A stretch of DNA of 11,868 nt, taken from an uncultured Oscillospiraceae bacterium (GTDB lineage Bacteria; Bacillota; Clostridia; Oscillospirales; Acutalibacteraceae). The first letter of the stretch is position 1; each line of letters begins with the position of its first letter. This document shows positions 7,589-11,868 of this stretch, one piece after another. The translations under genes were made by a program, and so were the position numbers. The notes under the pieces are model-generated. The model saw only the letters and a list, made by a program, of their open reading frames with translations, had not been told where the DNA came from and made no database searches. Location: NCBI GenBank assembly GCA_900552115.1, contig URYP01000066.1:1-11868 (forward strand), given 5' to 3'.

Positions 7589-9507
7589 TGCGGCAGCAAT
7601 ACGAACCATCTGCTGACCGCATCATTGCTCTATATCAGCAGTTAGAGGATGATATTTTGTCGGCGGTCATTCGCAGAATCCTGAAAATGGGGTATGTTTC
7701 AGAAGCGTCCAAACATCAGCTGGAAGTCTTACAGGCTGCCGGCTTATTGTATGATGACATTGTGCAGCTGATTGCCGACCGCACAGATGCATGCACAGCA
7801 CAGGTCAAAGCGTTGTTTGAAGATGCCGGTGTGCAGACAGTTGCCATTGACAACAGCCTGCACGAAGCTGCCGGAGCGTTACCCATTGACATCCGGCAGG
7901 ACAGCAGCACCCGACAGGTATTAGAAGCCGGATACAAAAAGACACTTGGCACGATGCAGAATCTGGTCAGCACAACTGCAACGCAGGCACAGACCGTATT
8001 TATTCAGACCTGTGACCGGATATATATGCAGGTATCCTCCGGGGCGTTCAGTTATCAGGAAGCAATCATGAACGCTCTGCGAGCCTTAGCGGATACAGGG
8101 GCAACCGTTTCTTACCCGACTGGACACACCGACCGCATGGATGTTGCTGTCCGGCGGTGCGTGCTGACAGGTGTTAGTCAGACGGCGGCAGCGGTTTCCC
8201 TGCGGCAGGCGGAAGATGCAGGCTGCTATCTCATGGAAATCACCGCCCACAGCGGTGCAAGACCTGACCACGCAAAATGGCAGGGGCAGCTTGTCAGTCT
8301 GACGGGCAAAGATGTTGGTAAGACCATAGACGGGCTGAAAGTCTGGTCACTGTCTGGCATTGGCTACGGGAGCGGCGAAGGGTTCAAAGGCTGGAACTGC
8401 CGCCATAACTGGCATGCTTATTATCCGGGATTAAGCACACCAAATTACACGCCGGAGGAACTGAAAAAGCTGGATGAACCTTGTATTTCGTACAACGGGA
8501 AATTGTACACGGAATATGAAATCAGCCAGATGCAGCGAGCACAGGAACGAAGAGTCCGAGCCTGGAAGCGGCGTTGCATCACTGCACAGGAAGGCGTGAA
8601 CAGTGCCACAGATGAAGCGACCAGAGCGACCGCACAGGCAGAGTTTGACCGGTCAGCACGTTACCTGAAAAACAATGAAGCAAAGCTAAAAGATTTTTGC
8701 AGGCAAACCGGACAAGACCGTGACCGGTTCCGGGAACAAGTGCTGGGGTTTGGGCGGTCAGAAGCACAAAGAGCGGTGCATGCTGTGAAGAAAAATGGGT
8801 TGACTTCGGGCGACAAGGATGGTATAATAAAAGCACGGAAAGATTCTGCAAATAATAGCAAAATTAAATGGAATCGAAAAGGTGAAAATCTTAATTCTGA
8901 ACAAAAACGAGAATTAAGAAATTATGCAGAATCAAAAGGTATTGTTTTAACCGGATATGCTAAAACTGATGTTGATGTTTCTTTGATGAAGGAAGTTATG
9001 GATGATGCGGGTTCTCTTTTGCAGAGATTCCCGGAATTAAGAGGGACAAAAGAAAAACCATTCACTTTGAAAGTGGTCAATGGAATGGATGCAAACGATT
9101 TCGCAATGACATCGACTGGAAATGACAGCCATGTGATTCAGCTGAACGCTAATGCTTTTCGAAATCGAGAAAAACTTGCTGAAGAATATCAGAAACTTGT
9201 GGATCAAGGCTGGTTCGTAAAAGAAACAACTTATCATTCTATTGTGCTTCATGAGATGGGGCATATGTACGCAAATGTGCATAAAATAAATATCATGGAT
9301 GTTTGTAAAAAAGTATTGCTTAATTTCAGCCAAGAAAAAATATTGATATATGTAAGCGAAAATTTATCGGAATATGCTACTGCTTTTGATGACGGAACAG
9401 AAATTATTTCTGAGGTTTTTTCAAGTTATTTCGGTGGAAAACCAAGCACATTTGAAAATGAATTTATCAAATTTATAGAAGGAAGTGAGAGGTATGACGG
9501 CAAATAG
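7588..9507 (+). CDS. Phage minor capsid protein 2 with C-terminal metallopeptidase-like extension
   Basis: 639 aa, longer than a plain minor capsid protein 2 because of an added C-terminal module. Residues 1 to about 400 are the phage part: helical N terminus, HSGARPDHAKWQG (221-233), GWNCRHNW (268-275) and a PGLSTPNYTPEEL stretch (280-292), all typical of Phage_min_cap2 proteins, thought to sit at the portal or inside the head. A charged helical region (about 305-400) leads to a break near residue 405. Residues about 430-639 are a separate domain with HEMGH (555-559), a gluzincin-like zinc site, and a downstream SEYATAF...TEIISEVFSSYF segment (594-615) offering E605 or E609 as third ligand. 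DNA of this module is about 32% GC against 50-60% before it, so it was probably acquired separately. The start overlaps the upstream stop (TAATG) and has no good RBS, implying translational coupling. No signal peptide. Confidence 0.88.
   Translation: MRQQYEPSADRIIALYQQLEDDILSAVIRRILKMGYVSEASKHQLEVLQAAGLLYDDIVQLIADRTDACTAQVKALFEDAGVQTVAIDNSLHEAAGALPIDIRQDSSTRQVLEAGYKKTLGTMQNLVSTTATQAQTVFIQTCDRIYMQVSSGAFSYQEAIMNALRALADTGATVSYPTGHTDRMDVAVRRCVLTGVSQTAAAVSLRQAEDAGCYLMEITAHSGARPDHAKWQGQLVSLTGKDVGKTIDGLKVWSLSGIGYGSGEGFKGWNCRHNWHAYYPGLSTPNYTPEELKKLDEPCISYNGKLYTEYEISQMQRAQERRVRAWKRRCITAQEGVNSATDEATRATAQAEFDRSARYLKNNEAKLKDFCRQTGQDRDRFREQVLGFGRSEAQRAVHAVKKNGLTSGDKDGIIKARKDSANNSKIKWNRKGENLNSEQKRELRNYAESKGIVLTGYAKTDVDVSLMKEVMDDAGSLLQRFPELRGTKEKPFTLKVVNGMDANDFAMTSTGNDSHVIQLNANAFRNREKLAEEYQKLVDQGWFVKETTYHSIVLHEMGHMYANVHKINIMDVCKKVLLNFSQEKILIYVSENLSEYATAFDDGTEIISEVFSSYFGGKPSTFENEFIKFIEGSERYDGK
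8800..9504 (+). other. AT-rich C-terminal effector-like domain (HExxH) of the minor capsid protein
   Basis: This marks the module boundary inside the minor capsid gene. Upstream codons are GC-balanced; from about 8800, and strongly from 8850, codons become A/T-ending (AAA, AAT, GAA, ATT). The module holds the zinc site H555-E556-x-x-H559 (9250-9264) and a later Glu-rich helix. Domains of this layout (HExxH followed by a YA...E..(A/S)E.F..Y helix) occur as toxin tips of polymorphic toxins and in lethal-factor-like peptidases. Peptidase activity and toxicity are inference; the substrate is unknown. Confidence 0.6.
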
Positions 9508-9655
9508 AGAACGTATGTATTGGCATTCTAATAAAGAATGGTGGTTTTATAATGATAAAACAGAAAAAATAGAGCTTACCGAAAAAGCACCTCCAGAAGC
9601 TGTTGAAAGCTTTAAAAAATGGAGAGAATCGAAAAAAGGAAAATTTTTAAAGTAA
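9494..9655 (+). CDS. Small 53-aa protein overlapping the minor capsid gene, function unknown
   Basis: The ORF begins at ATG 9494, 14 nt before the end of the minor capsid/metallopeptidase gene, with purine-rich GGAAGTGAGAGG just upstream. The product is charged and tryptophan-rich (W10, W16, W17, W43), begins MTANRERMYWHSNKEWW, contains TEKAPPEAVESF (29-40) and ends in a lysine-rich tail. It has no signal peptide or membrane segment. Codons are AT-rich like the effector domain before it, so the two may have arrived together. The 14-nt overlap implies coupled translation. An immunity or inhibitor role for the HExxH domain is possible from position alone. Alternatively it is a small structural phage protein carried by head modules; I cannot decide. 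It is followed directly by a terminator. Confidence 0.65.
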   Translation: MTANRERMYWHSNKEWWFYNDKTEKIELTEKAPPEAVESFKKWRESKKGKFLK

Positions 9656-9661
9656 TTGATT

Positions 9662-9687
9662 AAAGCATCTCACAGAGGTGCTTTTTT
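9662..9687 (+). terminator. Rho-independent terminator after the minor capsid/53-aa gene pair
   Basis: A 9-bp stem, AAAGCATCT (9662-9670) with AGGTGCTTT (9676-9684) including one T-G pair, has a CACAG loop and runs into a T-run ending at 9687. It lies 7 bp after the 53-aa gene. A terminator inside a phage head operon is unusual unless an antiterminated late transcript reads through it or it bounds an inserted cassette. Its arms share AGCATC/GGTGCT with the second hairpin at 10171. Confidence 0.75.
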
Positions 9688-9743
9688 CATGCTTAAATAT
9701 CAGTTAAGTGGTTTTAAAACAGCGTTGGAAAGGAAGAAATTTG

Positions 9744-10136
9744 ATGAAAAAGAAATGGATTGCGGTTCTGGCTGGACTTGCTTGCTGTGCGGTTGCCTTT
9801 ACAGGGTGCAGAGAATCCACTCGTGCGAGATACAATGTACAAAAGCAAGCGGACTATTTTAATGTAGAACGAAGGCTGACAGTTATCAATGCCCGTTCTG
9901 ATAAACCTGTGTTGGAGATGGTCGGCTATTTTTCTATTTCCAATAATGATGATAATGAACTTGTTGTCACACTGGAAACCGGACAAAACGAATACAAAGT
10001 TAACTATGTTTACCTGAACGAATGGACGATTTATACAGTTGAAGACATTAGCGGAGCACATGTTGACCCGTATCACTACGAAATCAACTTTTTACCGGAA
10101 ATGATTCAGCCTTTTACAATTGTTTCTAAAGATTGA
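9744..10136 (+). CDS. Small phage-encoded lipoprotein
   Basis: 130 aa with a clear lipoprotein signal: KKK at 2-4, a hydrophobic stretch (5-19) and a cleavage/lipidation site at FTGC with C22. The -3 position is Phe, slightly off the usual lipobox. The mature part is rich in alternating beta-strand-like segments (RRLTVINARSDKPVLEMVGYF, about 39-59; then ELVVTLETG and YKVNYVYLNEWTIYTVEDISG), consistent with a beta-sandwich, and resembles small lipoproteins I recall from Firmicutes phages. It should be anchored to the outer face of the cytoplasmic membrane of a lysogen or infected cell. Superinfection exclusion is a known role for some phage lipoproteins, but nothing here proves it. I chose ATG 9744 because AAAGGAAG (9729-9736) precedes it and it places the KKK signal at the N terminus; an upstream in-frame ATG at 9708 lacks both. 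Terminators lie on both sides. Confidence 0.8.
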   Translation: MKKKWIAVLAGLACCAVAFTGCRESTRARYNVQKQADYFNVERRLTVINARSDKPVLEMVGYFSISNNDDNELVVTLETGQNEYKVNYVYLNEWTIYTVEDISGAHVDPYHYEINFLPEMIQPFTIVSKD

Positions 10137-10170
10137 AACCGCTGCACGCCAGCACAATTCAAACATATAG

Positions 10171-10194
10171 AGCATCCGAAAGGGTGCTATTTTT
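10171..10194 (+). terminator. Rho-independent terminator after the lipoprotein gene
   Basis: AGCATCC (10171-10177) pairs with GGGTGCT (10182-10188) around a GAAA tetraloop, followed by A and TTTTT. It lies 34 nt after the lipoprotein stop. The stem resembles the hairpin at 9662, so the lipoprotein gene sits between two related terminators. Confidence 0.75.
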
Positions 10195-10222
10195 ATACCC
10201 AAAATCAGAAAGGAGCAGGCAT

Positions 10223-10336
10223 ATGACTATTGAAATCACGGGTACGCAGGAAGAAGTAACCGCATTTCTTCACAGCATGGGCGAAAGCTGGATCACGCTG
10301 GAAGAATTGCAGGAACAGGAGGAAGAACATGATTGA
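10223..10336 (+). CDS. 37-aa acidic phage protein, function unknown
   Basis: ATG 10223 follows AAGGAG (10209-10214) at 8 nt, and the ORF ends by overlapping the scaffold start by 8 nt (ATGATTGA). The product begins MTIEITGTQEEVTAFLHSMG and ends in an acidic LEELQEQEEEHD tail. It resembles no family I can name. The good ribosome binding site and the tight overlap support real expression. It may serve mainly to carry the ribosome into the scaffold gene, whose own AGGAGG lies within its last codons. An upstream in-frame start at 10133 would run through the terminator hairpin and is rejected. Confidence 0.6.
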   Translation: MTIEITGTQEEVTAFLHSMGESWITLEELQEQEEEHD

Positions 10337-10865
10337 CCAGAAGTTTTTAGAAAGCCTTGGTGTGACGGATGAAAGTGCGGTGCAGAAGATCACCGAAACT
10401 TACACTGCCGACATCCAGGCAGAACAGGACGCTGCAGCAGCCACCAAAACACAGCTGGCAGAAGCCAACAAGACCATCCAGTCTTACAAGGATCTGGACA
10501 TTGAAAGCATTCAGAAATCTGCTGCCGACTGGCAAAAGAAGTATGAGCAGGCAGAGGCTGACCGCAAGGCGAAGGAATACAGTGCCCGTCTGGATCAGTT
10601 TGTCCAGCAGCAGGGCATGACCAATGCCGTATATGCAGACTATCTAAAACGACAGTTGCTGGATAAAAAGCTGCAGTTTGATGACAAAGGTGAGCTGATC
10701 GGCGGAACAGAGGCGGTGCAGGAACTGAAAAAGACCTGCCCGGATGCATTTTTGCTAAATCCAAATCATCCGGCGGTTGCCCCGACATCACACAGCACAC
10801 CGCAGGCAATGGATGGTGTCGAGTCTGCCTTTTACGCTATGAACCCAAATTTGAAACACAACTAA
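10329..10865 (+). CDS. Phage scaffolding protein (GP20-type)
   Basis: 178 aa. Scaffolding proteins direct assembly of the procapsid shell and then leave or are removed. Evidence: position directly before the major capsid gene; a long charged coiled-coil-like region (about residues 28-95) with Ala/Gln/Lys/Glu heptad character; and a C-terminal FYAMNPNLKHN motif like the short capsid-binding tails in Phage_GP20/A118-type scaffolds. The start has AGGAGG (10317-10322), 6 nt upstream, inside the preceding small gene. No prohead protease gene is seen next to it. Confidence 0.85.
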   Translation: MIDQKFLESLGVTDESAVQKITETYTADIQAEQDAAAATKTQLAEANKTIQSYKDLDIESIQKSAADWQKKYEQAEADRKAKEYSARLDQFVQQQGMTNAVYADYLKRQLLDKKLQFDDKGELIGGTEAVQELKKTCPDAFLLNPNHPAVAPTSHSTPQAMDGVESAFYAMNPNLKHN

Positions 10866-10880
10866 TGGAGGAATTTACTT

Positions 10881-11738
10881 ATGGCACATGCTTTACAGGA
10901 ACGATACTCGAAGCTGGTAGACGAAAAGCTGCGTGCGACGCTCGTCACCAAGGACAATCTCATTTTTAACAACCGCTACGAAGGCGACCCGAAAGCCGGT
11001 ATGGTAAAGGTGCCGGTACGGGACACTGAGGTGGAAGTGAAAAAGTATGACCGGCAGAATGGTGTAGACATTTCTGCTGGTTCTACAACCTATTTCAATC
11101 TGCCGATTGACAATGATGAAGCGGTTAATGAAATGATTGACGGTTTTGAAGCAGCTGCTGTGCCGGACGGCATCAAGGCGGAACGGCTGGACAGTGCTGG
11201 TTACTCCCTGGGGCTGTCTATGGATACGAAATCTATCCGAGCACTGGAAGAAACAACTGGTATCACCATTGCAACAACGAAAACCGCCTGCACCGACAGT
11301 ACCGCATATAAGGCAGTTCTGGCTGCGAAACGGACACAGTCCCGAATGGGCGTGCCGAACGATGGACGGCGTTGGCTGATTGCTTCTCCGGAATTTATGG
11401 AAGTCCTGCTGGCGGATGACCACTACATCCGGCAGGGCGATTTATCCCAGGAACTGGTGCAGTCTGGCGTAGTCGGCAGAATCGCAGGATATAACGTCTT
11501 TGAATCCAACAACACGATGTTCGAGGATACTACAATTGTCGGCGGCAAGAAGACCACCACAGAATTTATTTGTGGTCACCCAAACTGGTGCCATCGGGTG
11601 CAGGAATGGTCTGTTCCAGTCGCCATCAACAATCTGACAAACAAGTACATCGGATCTTCTGCGGTACAAGGTCGAAAGGTCTATGGGATTGGTATCTCTA
11701 AGCCGAAAACCGTCTATGTTAAGCGAACCGAGGTATAA
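10881..11738 (+). CDS. Phage major capsid protein (HK97 fold)
   Basis: 285 aa, the main shell subunit. It lies 15 bp after the scaffold gene with TGGAGG (10866-10871), 9 nt before the ATG. The N terminus (ALQERYSKLVDEKLRATLVTK) and the segments YFNLPIDNDEAVNEMIDGF, RRWLIASPEFMEVLLAD (A-domain region) and GYNVFESNN near residue 205 are typical of short HK97-fold capsid proteins of A118-like phages. There is no N-terminal delta domain long enough to act as an internal scaffold, which fits the separate scaffold gene. Composition is about 50% GC, like the rest of the head module except the effector and lipoprotein cassettes. Confidence 0.88.
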   Translation: MAHALQERYSKLVDEKLRATLVTKDNLIFNNRYEGDPKAGMVKVPVRDTEVEVKKYDRQNGVDISAGSTTYFNLPIDNDEAVNEMIDGFEAAAVPDGIKAERLDSAGYSLGLSMDTKSIRALEETTGITIATTKTACTDSTAYKAVLAAKRTQSRMGVPNDGRRWLIASPEFMEVLLADDHYIRQGDLSQELVQSGVVGRIAGYNVFESNNTMFEDTTIVGGKKTTTEFICGHPNWCHRVQEWSVPVAINNLTNKYIGSSAVQGRKVYGIGISKPKTVYVKRTEV

Positions 11739-11740
11739 GG

Positions 11741-11868
11741 ATGGCAGTCTATGCAGATTTTCCCTATTACCAAGACTTTTATTGCGGCACGGTGTTTACA
11801 GATGCGGCAGCATCTGTTTTCAGTTCAAATGGCGAATCTACGCTTTTCATTCCAAATGAATCAAGATC
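11741..11868 (+). CDS. Start of a phage head-region protein, cut by the window end
   Basis: ATG 11741 lies 2 nt after the major capsid stop and the frame stays open for 42 codons to the window edge (begins MAVYADFPYYQDFYCG). The position directly after the capsid gene is where these phages encode a head-completion or head-tail connector protein, and the aromatic YY..FY start suits that group. The available sequence does not show a decisive motif. AGGTATAAGG, overlapping the capsid gene end, may act as a weak ribosome binding site, so coupling is likely. Confidence 0.55.
   Translation, partial: MAVYADFPYYQDFYCGTVFTDAAASVFSSNGESTLFIPNESR

Larger units (their letters stand above)
7499..11868 (+). 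mobile_element. Partial prophage or phage head module (A118/SPP1-type siphophage)
   Basis: From here to the window end every gene is on the plus strand, tightly packed, and follows the head-module order of siphophages: (portal end), minor capsid protein 2, small accessory genes, scaffold, major capsid protein, then an unidentified ORF where a head-tail connector is expected. Composition falls from above 60% GC in pckG to about 50%, with a much lower patch at 8800-9660. No terminase, intact portal, integrase, repressor or att-like repeat is visible at the left boundary, so the element is incomplete on the left and cut by the window on the right. Confidence 0.85.

Noticed and set aside
7499..7600. 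Phage attachment site at the pckG/phage boundary
   Set aside because: No integrase, no tRNA or other typical target, no repeat seen elsewhere in the window, and the phage side starts inside the structural module rather than at a phage end.
9708..9743. Upstream start for the lipoprotein
   Set aside because: It would place 12 extra residues before the KKK signal start and lacks a ribosome binding site; ATG 9744 has AAAGGAAG.
9656..9862. 68-codon ORF starting before the terminator hairpin
   Set aside because: Its 5' half is the terminator and its 3' half is an alternative frame of the lipoprotein gene, which has a signal peptide and a proper ribosome binding site.
10133..10222. Longer 67-aa version of the 37-aa small ORF
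   Set aside because: The upstream part spans the terminator hairpin, and only ATG 10223 has an AAGGAG site.
1..11868. CRISPR arrays, tRNA or rRNA genes, insertion sequences
   Set aside because: I saw no regularly spaced repeats, no cloverleaf or rRNA-like stretch, and no transposase in any frame.

Overview
The window has two parts that differ in base composition. Positions 1 to about 7498 look like the chromosome of a GC-rich (about 60% or more) Gram-positive anaerobe, most likely a Clostridia/Oscillospiraceae-type gut bacterium. The pointers are a cytosolic GH13_20-type amylolytic enzyme, a GTP-type PEP carboxykinase, a rimI-tsaD cluster and strong AGGAGG-like ribosome binding sites. This is inferred from gene content and style; no 16S rRNA or other taxonomic marker is present. 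Positions 7499 to 11868 have lower GC (about 50%, falling to about one third in one stretch) and hold part of the head module of a tailed siphophage of the Listeria A118 / SPP1 general type.

Chromosomal layout: the 3' part of mnmE (tRNA wobble-uridine modification GTPase); a small cysteine-rich DUF3795-type protein; a convergent minus-strand GH13 glucan hydrolase with its own terminator; then, divergently, a two-gene operon of (i) a protein-arginine-phosphatase/RimI acetyltransferase fusion and (ii) tsaD, the t6A tRNA modification subunit. After a 169-bp AT-rich regulatory region comes pckG. It has a near-consensus promoter, an 18-bp inverted repeat just downstream of it and helically phased short repeats upstream.

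At about 7499 pckG changes in mid-gene, without losing frame, into what looks like the last 29 codons of a phage portal protein. The stop of that ORF overlaps the start of a phage minor capsid protein by one base. No integrase, terminase, portal body or attachment site separates the two parts, so this join is either a rare illegitimate fusion or an assembly chimera.

Phage layout: minor capsid protein 2 with a C-terminal zinc-metallopeptidase-like (HEMGH) extension in AT-rich DNA; a 53-aa ORF overlapping its end; a terminator hairpin; a small lipoprotein gene; a second, related terminator hairpin; a 37-aa ORF; a scaffolding protein; the major capsid protein; and the start of an unrecognised ORF cut by the window edge. 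The best candidate for a little-described system is the capsid-protein/metallopeptidase fusion with its overlapping small partner gene. It resembles polymorphic-toxin/immunity arrangements reported for MuF-type phage capsid proteins. The adjacent terminator-bounded lipoprotein cassette, laid out like a phage moron, is a second candidate.
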